Below, in pieces: positions 8,831-16,999 of a stretch of 59,657 nucleotides of DNA. The DNA is from an uncultured Acetatifactor sp. (lineage in GTDB: Bacteria > Bacillota > Clostridia > Lachnospirales > Lachnospiraceae), in the NCBI GenBank assembly GCA_910584865.1, contig CAJUCE010000004.1, forward strand, positions 1-59,657, given 5' to 3'. The position numbers and the translations under genes were made by a program. The number at the start of each line of letters is the position of its first letter. Position 1 is the stretch's first letter. Under the pieces are notes generated by a model. That model was not told where the DNA came from. It did no database searches and saw only the letters and a list, made by a program, of their open reading frames with translations.

Positions 8831-9511
8831 TCACCGAATATCAAATATACTCCGCACTTTCAGCCCCTCCGGCTTTCCTTTCAGGATTCTGCCCCTGCGT
8901 CTTCCGGCATTCATATCAAAATAATTATCCTCCAGCAGCAAATCGTCCGCCTCATTGATGATTTCCACGGATTTCGCATATGCCCGGGCCGTAACGACTA
9001 CTTCGTCGCCCTCCGCCCACACCTGCAGTTTTGGATCGGCATAGCGGAAATATTTCGGCGCGCAGAACAATACCGTCCCGGAAGAAATCACCTGCTCCCC
9101 CTTCAGGCAGGCATAGCTTACATAGTCCTCATAGAGCAGGGCATCGTCCAAATCCGATGGATACAGATAGGTCTGCTGCATATAATTCATAATCTTGCTG
9201 TTGGCGCTCACATTCCGCTGATGCTTCTCCATCACATAAGAAAAAATATTCCGATCCTCCAGCAGCGTAAATGACTCGCAGGTCTTCTGGGACGGAAAGG
9301 ACTAGCAACCGAATTCCGGCACATACCGAAAATAAAATTTACGATATACTGCAAACATTCTATTACTATGCCGCATATTCCAACAATGCACATCCCCCCG
9401 GTTTTCATCGTTGGGATCGTCAAATGCACCTCCCGAGGAAGGGCTGGAAGGCCAGTAGAAGGTATTCGGATCGTATTCCTTCACCACCTTGGTGATACCA
9501 CCTGCCAGCAA
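8831..9511 (-). pseudogene. Beta-mannosidase (GH2), C-terminal fragment with internal stop
   Basis: The frame reads EYDPNTFYWPSSPSSGG, YRKFYFRYVPEFG, then an in-frame TAG (9302-9304) where the family has a Phe/Gln-type segment, and continues in the same frame with SFPSQKTCESFTLLEDR and a complete C-terminal domain to the stop at 8831. This is the last third of a GH2 beta-mannosidase. The 5' two-thirds are missing: at about 9511 the sequence joins unrelated transporter-like sequence. Broken by both deletion and nonsense mutation. Confidence 0.8.
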
Positions 9512-9941
9512 TCATAGATATGGTTCTCCCTGGCAGAGTCAATCCGATAATAATCCCCTCCCGGATCAGATCATTATACTTATGATACATCTCCACCTGC
9601 CCGGGAATCTGTGCTTTATCCGCCTCCGATATCCTACACCGCATGTCCAGATTGTAGCGCTCCTCCAGCCATTTCTGGATCTGGCTGTCAGGCTGGGTAT
9701 ATCCCACCAGCACCGTGGTCAGGTACCCGGTCCAGATGGACGGATCTTTGAATACCTGCGTGTAGGGGTCCAGATTGAAGCCCTTGGGCCACAGGAAGAC
9801 GCCGCCTTTCGCTGTGGCCTCCACTGAGCTTAAGGACATCATAACCACATGCCAGAACGGGTACACCATAACGATACACAGCGATATAAAAAAGATATAG
9901 TTGAATATACCGTACACAGCCTCTCCCCGGCCACGCTTCAC
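9512..9941 (-). pseudogene. Chimera of CUT1 permease N-terminus and other sugar-locus fragments
   Basis: The first 80 codons (9941-9702) match the N-terminus of an LplC-type sugar permease (YIFFISLCIVMVYPFWHVV, then WPKGFNLDPYTQVFKDPS and GYLTTVLVG). The frame then switches abruptly to soluble sequence (PDSQIQKWLEERYNLD) that resembles a solute-binding protein but is too short to assign, and then runs into the beta-mannosidase fragment. The GTG at 9941 has no binding site. Deletion joins through a former mannoside uptake/hydrolysis operon are the simplest explanation. Confidence 0.6.
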
Positions 9942-10054
9942 CTATACAATATTTCATAGTAAAGGAAAAGCTGCGGAACTCGCAGTTGCGCAAAACCGAC
10001 CTCAGGGTTATAATACTTACCAGATAATAAGGAAGCAAACAGGAGAAAACTGTC

Positions 10055-10993
10055 ATGATTTTAAGCGTCAGCAGAAGGACAGACATCCCAAACTACTATT
10101 TCGACTGGTTCTGCAACCGGCTCCGGGAGGGCTGGCTGTATGTGCGGAACCCCATGAACGAACGTCAAGTCAGCCGGATAGAGCTGATGCCGGAAACGGT
10201 GGACTGTATCGTCTTTTGGACGAAAAATCCTGCAGCCATGATGAATAAACTTTCTTTACTTGATCCGTACTCCTATTATGTCCAGTTCACCCTCACCGGG
10301 TACGGCAGGGACGTGGAGCCGGGGCTGCCCGATAAGCGGAGCGTGCTGCTGCCACGCTTCCGACAGCTCTCCCGCGCCATCGGGAAAAAGCGTGTGATAT
10401 GGCGGTATGATCCCATCCTCTTCACCCCGGTTTACACTTCCTCTTATCATTTGAAGGCATTTGCGGAAATCGCGGGCGAATTGGAGGGGTATACAGAAAC
10501 AGCCGTCATCAGCTTCGTGGATATGTATTCGAAAATAAGGAAAAACATGAAAGCACTTCAGCTTCGGGAACTGCCGGAACAGGAACTGATGGAATTTGCC
10601 GGACGGTTGGCAGACATCGCGAAAATGCACGGAATTACGGTACGCTCCTGTGCCGAAGCCCTGGATCTGGAAGCGGCAGGAATCCGACACGGAAGCTGTA
10701 TTGACCCCCGGCTGATTGAGGAAATCGCCGGCTGCCGGATTCTGACCGCAAAGGACAAGAACCAGCGGAAAGAATGCGGCTGTGCGGAAAGCGTGGAAAT
10801 AGGGGCATACAATACCTGCAAAAAAGGCTGTCTGTACTGCTATGCCACCTTCAGCCCCTCGGCAGTCCGCTCCCGCACGGAACATTATGACCCCCGTTCG
10901 CCATTTCTCTGCGGCACTTTGAATCCCGAAGATAAGGTGAGCCTGCGGAAAATGAAATCACTACGAGACGGGCAGCTGCACCTTCCATGCTGA
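10055..10993 (+). CDS. DUF1848 family protein
   Basis: 312 residues. The N-terminus (SVSRRTDIPNYYFDWFCNRL) and the WTKNPAAMM and WRYDPI segments are characteristic of DUF1848. Near the C-terminus a Cys cluster CGCAESVEIGAYNTCKKGCLYCYA suggests a metal or Fe-S site, reminiscent of radical-SAM-like proteins, but the function is not established. AGGAG lies 9 nt before the ATG. Stands alone, divergent from the decayed locus on its left. Confidence 0.8.
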   Translation: MILSVSRRTDIPNYYFDWFCNRLREGWLYVRNPMNERQVSRIELMPETVDCIVFWTKNPAAMMNKLSLLDPYSYYVQFTLTGYGRDVEPGLPDKRSVLLPRFRQLSRAIGKKRVIWRYDPILFTPVYTSSYHLKAFAEIAGELEGYTETAVISFVDMYSKIRKNMKALQLRELPEQELMEFAGRLADIAKMHGITVRSCAEALDLEAAGIRHGSCIDPRLIEEIAGCRILTAKDKNQRKECGCAESVEIGAYNTCKKGCLYCYATFSPSAVRSRTEHYDPRSPFLCGTLNPEDKVSLRKMKSLRDGQLHLPC

Positions 10994-11023
10994 GCTGCCC
11001 TGAAAACAGCTGTATGAGTCTAT

Positions 11024-11040
11024 CCGGCGGGCTTCGCCGG
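11024..11040. terminator. GC-rich hairpin between convergent genes
   Basis: CCGGCG/CGCCGG stem with a 5-nt loop between the DUF1848 gene and the VWA gene. It has no T-run on either strand, so it is a weak terminator candidate. Confidence 0.4.
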
Positions 11041-11086
11041 CCAATTCATCTGCCCGGAGATTTGCCGCAGACCGGCTCCCGCCAGA

Positions 11087-12772
11087 CTACACCGTCACAT
11101 TGAACAGATTCCTCAGCTGGTTCGCAATGTCGTCACTTGTGGCATTCAGCGACGCAGCCTCATTGATATCCGACAGCGTCCCCAGTTCCCCGTTGGAATC
11201 GCTGTAATTATACCCGATAGTATAAATCGGCACCTGCAGACCCGCCACAATCGGCGTAATCCGCGTCAGGCTGTACCCCTCGTTCTGCTCCCCGTCGGAG
11301 AGCACGAACAGCATCAGCTTCGCATCCGGAACCTCCTCTGCCTTCTCGGCAAGCATATTTAACGCTACCAGCACGGCGTCATACGTGGCCGTGCTTCCCC
11401 CTTCGGCCAGGTTTTTCACCTCGCCGGAAAAATACGCCTTCTGCGTGGCGTCAAACTGCGCAATGGGCAGGTTGACCGTCACGTCGCTGGAATAGCTGAC
11501 CAACCCGATATAATGCTCCGATCCGATATAGGCGGATGCATTGATCAGGGACGACTTCAGCGAGTTCAGGGGCTCGCCGCCCATGGAACCGGAGACATCC
11601 GCCACAAACACGGCGATGATAGGCTTGCCGCCGTTCTTATTCTGCTTCCACACCTTCTGGGCCGTCAGGTAACCTGTGCCGTCCAGTCCCGAATCCTCTC
11701 CCACATAATCATCATGACGGTTAAATCCCTTCTCGGACGCAAGCTTCTGGCTGTCATCGTTCAGACAATAATCAACGAACAGCTTCGCGGCATCCCTTTC
11801 CTCCTGGGAACAGTAGTCAAATGTATAGACCGGATGGTCATGGCGGATTCCGGCCGGAATATAGACATAGTTCGCCAGTTCCGGCGTGTTGATATAAGCC
11901 TGCTCCTCCATCACCATTGCGTTGATGACCCCCTTCGCCGCCTGATTGCGGAGTACTGCCGTGGTATAGGCCACAGGAGGTGAGGATTTCTGGTATTCGA
12001 GCAGCTTCGACTGCGCCTTGTCCGACAAAGGATTGGCCTCGTCAAATGATTTTAACATCGCCGTCAGGATATTTAGCCCGGTACTTGAAGTATAGGGATT
12101 CGTGTAAGCAAACAGCAGATCCCCGGCAAGCGTTGCGTCGAGCACATTTGCCAGTGTCGCCTCCTTGTACTTCTCGATAAATGTGTCATATACATCCTTT
12201 TTAATCAGAATGCCCGCAGTATTTCCGGCAATCCGATCCGTCAGCTTCTCCGTCCCGATTCCCGATGACTTGAGCATCTTCCCCCAGGCATCGTTGGACG
12301 GGATAAAAATCTCCGGCTGATACGCGCCTGCAGCCATATAGGTCACAACCTCGCCGGATGTAATTTTCCGGACCGAAACCGTAACCTTCTTATCCCCCAC
12401 GGTATACCCTGCCCCGTTAAACTCCTTCGCAATGATATTGATCCAGTCGTCCGGCGCCTCCGCCGAGATCTCCGTCGCAGCCGCAATCTCAAGGTTGATC
12501 TCCCCGCTGCCCGCAACCATGATCGGGAACGTGGAAATATCCGCCAGCGCCTCTGCCTCCGACACCTCGTCCGAATAAATATCCAGCACCGGATCCGACA
12601 CCTGCGAGACCCTGACCTTTTTTAACATGGAGTCCAGCTCCGTCTCCGCGTCCTCATAACTTAAAGACCCCGCATTCCTGTCCGTACGGATCGAATCCCC
12701 ACTGCACCCCGAGAGGAATCCTGCAAGCAGGACTGCCGCCATTGCCAGCGCTGTTTTCCTTCGTCTTCTCAT
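11087..12772 (-). CDS. Lipoprotein with solute-binding-like and VWA domains
   Basis: 561 residues. The signal peptide ends in a lipobox (LAGFLSGC, Cys23), so the protein is anchored outside the membrane. Residues ~85-360 resemble an extracellular solute-binding fold (FPIMVAGSGEINLEIAAATE; MVMEEQAYINTPE; FDYCSQEERDAAKLFVDYCL). Residues ~380-561 form a von Willebrand A domain with an intact MIDAS (DVSGSMGG, a Thr in STATYD, SDGEQNEG). It probably binds a protein or ligand in a metal-dependent way at the cell surface. Last gene of a three-gene minus-strand cluster with two coiled-coil proteins. GAGG lies 6 nt before the ATG. Confidence 0.85.
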   Translation of the reverse strand: MRRRRKTALAMAAVLLAGFLSGCSGDSIRTDRNAGSLSYEDAETELDSMLKKVRVSQVSDPVLDIYSDEVSEAEALADISTFPIMVAGSGEINLEIAAATEISAEAPDDWINIIAKEFNGAGYTVGDKKVTVSVRKITSGEVVTYMAAGAYQPEIFIPSNDAWGKMLKSSGIGTEKLTDRIAGNTAGILIKKDVYDTFIEKYKEATLANVLDATLAGDLLFAYTNPYTSSTGLNILTAMLKSFDEANPLSDKAQSKLLEYQKSSPPVAYTTAVLRNQAAKGVINAMVMEEQAYINTPELANYVYIPAGIRHDHPVYTFDYCSQEERDAAKLFVDYCLNDDSQKLASEKGFNRHDDYVGEDSGLDGTGYLTAQKVWKQNKNGGKPIIAVFVADVSGSMGGEPLNSLKSSLINASAYIGSEHYIGLVSYSSDVTVNLPIAQFDATQKAYFSGEVKNLAEGGSTATYDAVLVALNMLAEKAEEVPDAKLMLFVLSDGEQNEGYSLTRITPIVAGLQVPIYTIGYNYSDSNGELGTLSDINEAASLNATSDDIANQLRNLFNVTV

Positions 12773-12788
12773 CCTTTTCCTCTTTTCT

Positions 12789-12925
12789 GCGCCCTGTACT
12801 GCGCCTGTTACGCTATTCTCCGCGCACTATTTTACGCTTATTATCTTATTCTCTGCGCTTTGTACTGCGCCTCTTATCTCTTCTCCGCGCTCCATCCTGC
12901 GCCTCTTATCCTCTGCTCTGCTCAT
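12789..12925. repeat. Degenerate ~60 bp repeat between cluster genes
   Basis: About two diverged units built on TACTGCGCCTSTTA and TTCTCCGCGC. It lies between the VWA gene and its upstream neighbour and runs into the latter's 3' end. Function unknown. Confidence 0.4.
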
Positions 12926-13694
12926 CCTCAATAGAGGAGAGGATTGTTGATTTGTAGATATCCAACATCTCCATACTGTTGTCATCCTCGCCCTGCCTAT
13001 TCAAAAACTCTGCCAGCGCAAACAGGAATTCCTGTACCTGCTGCAGCTGCTTTTGCCCCTCCTCATGGCAGTCCGCAAGCTTCTCCTGCACGAGCCGGAC
13101 ATCCTTTTCCTCCTCTTCATCGGCCACATCCAGATAATTGAGCACCTTCCGGACATTTTTACAGAGATACTGCTCTACCCGGTCTAAGATATCCTGGGTG
13201 TTGGCGAGGGCATCCGCCCCGTTGACGTCCAGCAGGTGAGCCAGCTTCTCCTGGTGCTCGTCCATCATGTCGAGCTGAAGCTTTAACTGCATCAGCTGTT
13301 GCGCCAGCGCTTTCCACTTCTGCCCGGCATACTCCCGCAGCAGCCCCCGGATTTTCTCCGAATCCATCTTCTTCGAGACGGACAGAACCTCCCTGTGCTT
13401 CTCCTGCTCCCGCAGCGCCTCCTGGCGCATCATCTCGGCCTTCGCGGCCTCCTCGTCCCGTGCGTTCTGCCACTTCCGCTGTTTTACGGTATCCGAGACA
13501 TACAGCGCTGTGACAGCAACACTGATCACCGCACTGATACAAAAAAGAATATTGCGCAGGCTGCGGTAAAACCGGATGCCGTAATTGATGACAATGCCGT
13601 GCATGCCAAGATGCAGACAGACACAGGCGACTGCGGAACAGCCCACCGCAATGACAACATAGATGAATTTTACTTTTCGCTTTCTGTCCGGCAT
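12906..13694 (-). CDS. Membrane-anchored coiled-coil protein
   Basis: 262 residues. Two membrane segments near the N-terminus (about 10-30 and 45-66) are followed by a long charged helix-rich region (EEAAKAEMMRQEALREQEKHRE onward) that looks like coiled coil. I recognise no catalytic motif; it weakly recalls XpaC-type companions of toxic-anion resistance genes. Good Shine-Dalgarno (GAGGAG). Its position between another helical protein and the VWA lipoprotein suggests a surface complex. Confidence 0.6.
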   Translation of the reverse strand: MPDRKRKVKFIYVVIAVGCSAVACVCLHLGMHGIVINYGIRFYRSLRNILFCISAVISVAVTALYVSDTVKQRKWQNARDEEAAKAEMMRQEALREQEKHREVLSVSKKMDSEKIRGLLREYAGQKWKALAQQLMQLKLQLDMMDEHQEKLAHLLDVNGADALANTQDILDRVEQYLCKNVRKVLNYLDVADEEEEKDVRLVQEKLADCHEEGQKQLQQVQEFLFALAEFLNRQGEDDNSMEMLDIYKSTILSSIEDEQSRG

Positions 13695-13859
13695 AATTCT
13701 GGCTCTCCTCTCGGTATCTTCTCAGGCGCTTATCAACAAAAGCCTGTACATTTTGGAAAAATTTCGGTTTGGCTTGTCCAGGTCAGGAATTTTGCAGAGA
13801 TAACTTGCGGTCTGTAATTGCCGGAACCTGGGATCCATACCATGCGCCGGGCACAATCC

Positions 13860-14363
13860 TCACAGGTTATTTCGTAATGCTTCCTTAAGACGGATAATCT
13901 CCGCCGTATCCTGCAGTTCTTTTGCACACTTTTGCTGCATTCCCACCATATCGGAATGGGCAAGAAACCCTTCCAGCAGCTCCTCTTTCTGGGCAATAAG
14001 CAGAAGGTTCTGGGCAATAAGCTGCTCTGTGACGGCGATGCTGCTCTGCTGCTCCATGCCCGGCCCTTCAGCGGAGAGTGGTATTCCGGATACTTCCACC
14101 TGTCCGGCCTTCTGCGCTGCCATAATACATATTCCATCCTGACTGTCATCTGGCTCTATCGCACGGTCAAGCTCTTCTCGAATCTCCACAAGCTTCCTCC
14201 ACAGCCTTTTTAATCGCTCCAACTGAATTCTGCACTGCATGGCAACCATCTCCTGCGGAGCCTGGCCATACGCCTTTATCACATATGTATCCACATCCCC
14301 ACTGATGGAAAGCAGCTCATCCACAGAGGATGCCGCCTGCTGCTGCAGTTTTCTGATATTCAT
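13860..14363 (-). CDS. Helical cytoplasmic protein of unknown function
   Basis: About 167 residues from the ATG at 14363, which has AAAAGG just upstream; a longer frame to 14447 has less support. Helix-rich and charged (KLQQQAASSVDELLSISGDV; QLERLKRLWRKLVEIREELD), without membrane segments or known motifs. First gene of the cluster leading to the VWA lipoprotein. Confidence 0.5.
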   Translation of the reverse strand: MNIRKLQQQAASSVDELLSISGDVDTYVIKAYGQAPQEMVAMQCRIQLERLKRLWRKLVEIREELDRAIEPDDSQDGICIMAAQKAGQVEVSGIPLSAEGPGMEQQSSIAVTEQLIAQNLLLIAQKEELLEGFLAHSDMVGMQQKCAKELQDTAEIIRLKEALRNNL

Positions 14364-14447
14364 CACCTTTTCCCGCCTGTATCTGTATTCTGCATTTCCT
14401 ACATTTATTATACCGCAGGATTCAGAGATGTCAACCTTGGAGGACAT

Positions 14448-14846
14448 TTACTGCCAGGCGAGCGGCATGCCGGTCACTCACACAACCGGATGATGGCCTT
14501 TCAGATTTTTCCGCCATTCCCCTGCTGACGGGAACTGCATCCTTCCGGGCCATCTCCTCTTGGCATTCTTCCCCCAACAGAGCTCCTATGTCCCTCCTTC
14601 GCCTTCATATGTTATAACGTACCATAATGCCTGCAAAATGTAAAGAAAAGCCCTTTCCGTTTGTGCCAGGTATCAGTTCATGTATTAGTTGGCAAAACGC
14701 CAGGACGGAGCTGAAATTGGCCAAGCGGCCGGCAGGACAAATCTCCGCCACCATAGAAACCGCCCCGCAGACGGTTACGCGGGACGGTTTTTCCATTCGA
14801 ATCAAATCAGTTTACAGCTCTTTTCCGACACCGCAGGACAGCGCCG
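14448..14846. other. Non-coding interval with a bidirectional terminator
   Basis: No gene is supported. It holds a strong hairpin at 14759-14788 (ACCGCCCCGC with GCGGGACGGT) followed by T5 on the + strand and TTT on the minus strand, suited to ending the minus-strand AraC transcript. Confidence 0.55.
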
Positions 14847-15335
14847 TTATCGCCCATCCTCCGCCTTCACCACCGGAATCCACAGTTCGATATAGCGCTT
14901 CTCCTTGTCCGGTTCACGAAACCAGTGGGTAACCGAAATCTCCGGCGCCTCCGAAAGCAGATATCCGGAAGACGGAAGCCATTCCTCTACGATCCTCTTC
15001 CGCAGTAGCCTCACCCCCGGCTCGCGCGCAGCCGAAGGCGTAATGCCGTGGAACCGGGTAAAAGCCCTGGTAAAGCTGTCGGGACTGTCATAGCCGTACT
15101 TAACAGCTGCATCGATGACCTTGATTTTATCCGCAGCCAGTTCCGTCCCCGCCAGGGCCAGCCTTCGGTTGCGGATGTATTCCCCCAGGGTGTAGCCGCA
15201 GAGAATACTGAACACCCGCTGAAAGTGATAGGGAGAGGAAAACGCATTTTCCGCAATTTCCTCATAATCCAGTTTCTCAGTGATGTGGTTTTCAATATAA
15301 TCAATGGCTTTCTGTATCCCTGTGACCCAATCCAT
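14847..15335 (-). CDS. AraC-family regulator with shortened effector domain
   Basis: About 162 residues. Residues 1-105 are a complete AraC double-HTH domain (AFSSPYHFQRVFSILCGYTL; YGYDSPDSFTRAFTRFHGIT). It is followed after only ~10 residues by the end of a GyrI-like effector domain (EEWLPSSGYLLSEAPEISV; KRYIELWIPV). Full-length relatives are near 280 residues, so an in-frame internal deletion has removed most of the ligand domain while the frame stays open. Start 15335 has GGGAG 8 nt upstream; the ATG at 15341 is too close. Confidence 0.7.
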   Translation of the reverse strand: MDWVTGIQKAIDYIENHITEKLDYEEIAENAFSSPYHFQRVFSILCGYTLGEYIRNRRLALAGTELAADKIKVIDAAVKYGYDSPDSFTRAFTRFHGITPSAAREPGVRLLRKRIVEEWLPSSGYLLSEAPEISVTHWFREPDKEKRYIELWIPVVKAEDGR

Positions 15336-15649
15336 ATCCATTTCTCCCGTTTCCGCCTTGTTCCCCCTGCAAGGTTCCGCCCATGCGCAGAATTTCGCAG
15401 GAAAAAGCCCCGCCTGTCAATTTTCAATCTGCCAGGAATTGCCTGCATCAGTTATTTGCAGACACTTCCTTATTACATCGGCTAGCCTGGAATCATCTTA
15501 CCAGGAGGCTCAGCGCCCGACTTCCTGTGCGGAGAAATAACGGGGCTGTGTACATTTGTCATAAAATCTATGATAACTCTATCATAGCGGGAACACCTTT
15601 TCAAGGCCGCAGCTCCCCTTTCTTCAGGCAGAAAACCACGTCAGCCTGC
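15336..15649. other. Intergenic region upstream of the AraC gene
   Basis: No gene is supported. Contains an 8 bp palindrome CTATGATA-ACTC-TATCATAG at 15568-15587, a plausible operator for the AraC gene or the lost gene to its right. Confidence 0.4.
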
Positions 15650-15796
15650 TTAGCCAGTGATATAGTTGTCGGCCAGACAGTCGAAACTGGCGATCTGTGT
15701 CCTCTCATCGCTCAATACGGTGAGCATCAGAACAGGGACGTCGCTGTTCTTTCGGATTTCTTTCAGGACCTGAATGCCGGAATTTTCTATGAAAAG
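15650..15796 (-). pseudogene. Response-regulator receiver remnant
   Basis: Read on the minus strand directly after the yoeB stop and in the same frame: ENSGIQVLKEIRKNSDVPVL, then MLTVLSDERTQIASFDCLAD and a stop at 15650. This is the middle of an OmpR-type receiver domain (alpha3-beta4-alpha4). Neither the phospho-Asp region nor the DNA-binding domain remains. Confidence 0.7.
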
Positions 15797-16087
15797 TTAT
15801 GATTCGTAATGTGTCCACATGCAAATCAGCTTCACTGTTCCTTCATATTCTATGTCATTGACTGTACACGGCTCCTCTATCACCTGATAGACAAGCCTGT
15901 GCTGTATATTGATTCTCCGGGAGTAAGCGCCTGTGAGATTTCCCACAAGCTTTTCATATCCGGGCGGAATCTGATATGGGTTTTCTTTTATGACATCTAC
16001 CAGTTTTTTGGCTTTTGACGATAAGCCGGCGCCTTTTAATTTTTTCAAATCTTTTTCAGCCTGCTTTGTAAAAACAATTCGGTACAT
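15797..16087 (-). CDS. yoeB: YoeB/Txe-family mRNA interferase toxin
   Basis: 96 residues from the ATG at 16087: MYRIVFTKQAEKDLKKLKGA, then KLVGNLTGAYSRRINIQHRLVY and a C-terminal THYES. This matches the RelE-fold YoeB/Txe family, whose members cleave mRNA at the ribosome; the conserved C-terminal His-Tyr is present. The start overlaps the antitoxin stop (TAATG), giving translational coupling, so the longer frame to 16117 is not used. Confidence 0.9.
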   Translation of the reverse strand: MYRIVFTKQAEKDLKKLKGAGLSSKAKKLVDVIKENPYQIPPGYEKLVGNLTGAYSRRINIQHRLVYQVIEEPCTVNDIEYEGTVKLICMWTHYES

Positions 16088-16335
16088 TACCATTCCACCA
16101 TATCTTCGGGAATGCAATCCTCCACTGGCGTTTCCAGTCCTTTCCTGACAGACTCCGTCATTCCGGGAATAGAGTCCAGAAATAATGTCTCCTGTATTGC
16201 ATTCCAGTCTTCCTCTGACAGAAGAACCGCATTTCCCTTTTTTCCTACTATCAGCATCGGCTCATTGTAGTGATTCACGTTCTCTACCAGACGATAAAGA
16301 TCCTTTCTTGCATTTGTTATATTGATAGTTGACAT
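16087..16335 (-). CDS. yefM: YefM/Phd-family antitoxin
   Basis: 82 residues: an N-terminal DNA-binding fold (STINITNARKDLYRLVENV), GNAVLLSEEDWNAIQETL, and an acidic C-terminus that would wrap the toxin. Neutralises YoeB and represses its own operon in the characterised family. AAAGGAG lies 9 nt before the ATG. A TATACT-type -10 is present in the ~50 bp upstream. Confidence 0.9.
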   Translation of the reverse strand: MSTINITNARKDLYRLVENVNHYNEPMLIVGKKGNAVLLSEEDWNAIQETLFLDSIPGMTESVRKGLETPVEDCIPEDMVEW

Positions 16336-16721
16336 TATAAAATCTCCTTTAACAGTATCTATTGAATCATAGTATATCTTATCAGAAGCAATCCCTTCGC
16401 TTCTGATAAAAGGCGCTGCCTTAGCGCCGTATTGCTCTGCAGCAGCATCTATGGTCGCAAACTATGATAACGCATCCTTATAACGGCATCTGTCGGTTCA
16501 TGATACCATAACGCATCTTTGTATTTTCTCTGATTATGGCGCTAAAACCTCCTTTCGCCCATCGCCATGCCTGTCAGATATCTCTTGAAAATCTCTCAGT
16601 ACCAGTTTCTCGTCTTCCATTTCTGATTTGTATCTCTCGTTGTATAAGCATCAGTTTGCCCAATCGTTTCAGCCCTATGGGCATTTAGCAGTAGAATGAC
16701 GAGATTTTATAAGTCCTTTTT

Positions 16722-16750
16722 ATTATAGCGTACGCGAACACGTACGTCAA
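16722..16750 (-). promoter_or_regulatory. Orphan promoter with palindromic operator
   Basis: Minus strand TTGACG, 17 nt, TATAAT. The spacer carries CGTACG-N6-CGTACG, a symmetric site typical of autoregulated toxin-antitoxin operons. The first gene downstream is yefM, nearly 390 bp away; the intervening sequence may be a lost toxin-antitoxin gene. Confidence 0.55.
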
Positions 16751-16806
16751 CACATTTATAAACTTTCCCGGACAGCTGCCGCGGCCTGAAAATTCATTTA
16801 TAACCC

Positions 16807-16835
16807 TTGCCTTCCCGCAGATGGCTTGTTATAAT
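16807..16835 (+). promoter_or_regulatory. Promoter of the ThrE-type exporter operon
   Basis: TTGCCT, 17 nt, TATAAT. The ~160-nt leader holds a small GGTCA/TGACC hairpin (16936-16949). Confidence 0.55.
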
Positions 16836-16999
16836 CAAACATATCATCAGGATTGGAGAAACACACTGCCGCAGCAAAAATGAATCAGGCAGCAGACTCC
16901 CCCCTGTGCAGGAAAACAACCGTAACAGAGATGCAGGTCATACCTGACCCGAACCAGTTTCGTTTCTAAGGATAAAAAGGAGCTTCCCAGGGAGACAAA

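Larger units (their letters stand above)
16336..16999. other. 664 bp interval with hairpins, two promoters and a coding-like remnant
   Basis: Contains an 11 bp inverted repeat (TTATCAGAAGC 16379-16389 with 16399-16409), a GGCGCT/AGCGCC hairpin (16412-16428), a short minus-strand coding-like stretch (16534-16620, MEDEKLVLRDFQEISDRHGD) without a binding site, a minus-strand promoter and a plus-strand promoter. No full gene is visible. Confidence 0.6.

Noticed and set aside
9420..9941. Intact 173-residue membrane protein
   Set aside because: Only the first 80 residues match a permease; the rest is unrelated sequence from deletion joins, and the GTG start has no binding site.
12742..12957. Plus-strand gene with Leu/Arg repeats
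   Set aside because: Caused by the degenerate GCGCC repeat and antisense to gene ends; no binding site and no protein family.
14627..14932. Plus-strand 101-residue frame
   Set aside because: Runs through a terminator hairpin and into the AraC gene antisense; no binding site or protein-like pattern.
16850..16990. TPP riboswitch-like leader before the exporter operon
   Set aside because: The stretch around 16934-16965 has words resembling the TPP P4/P5 region, but CUGAGA and the conserved ACCUGAUCUGG-type core are absent.
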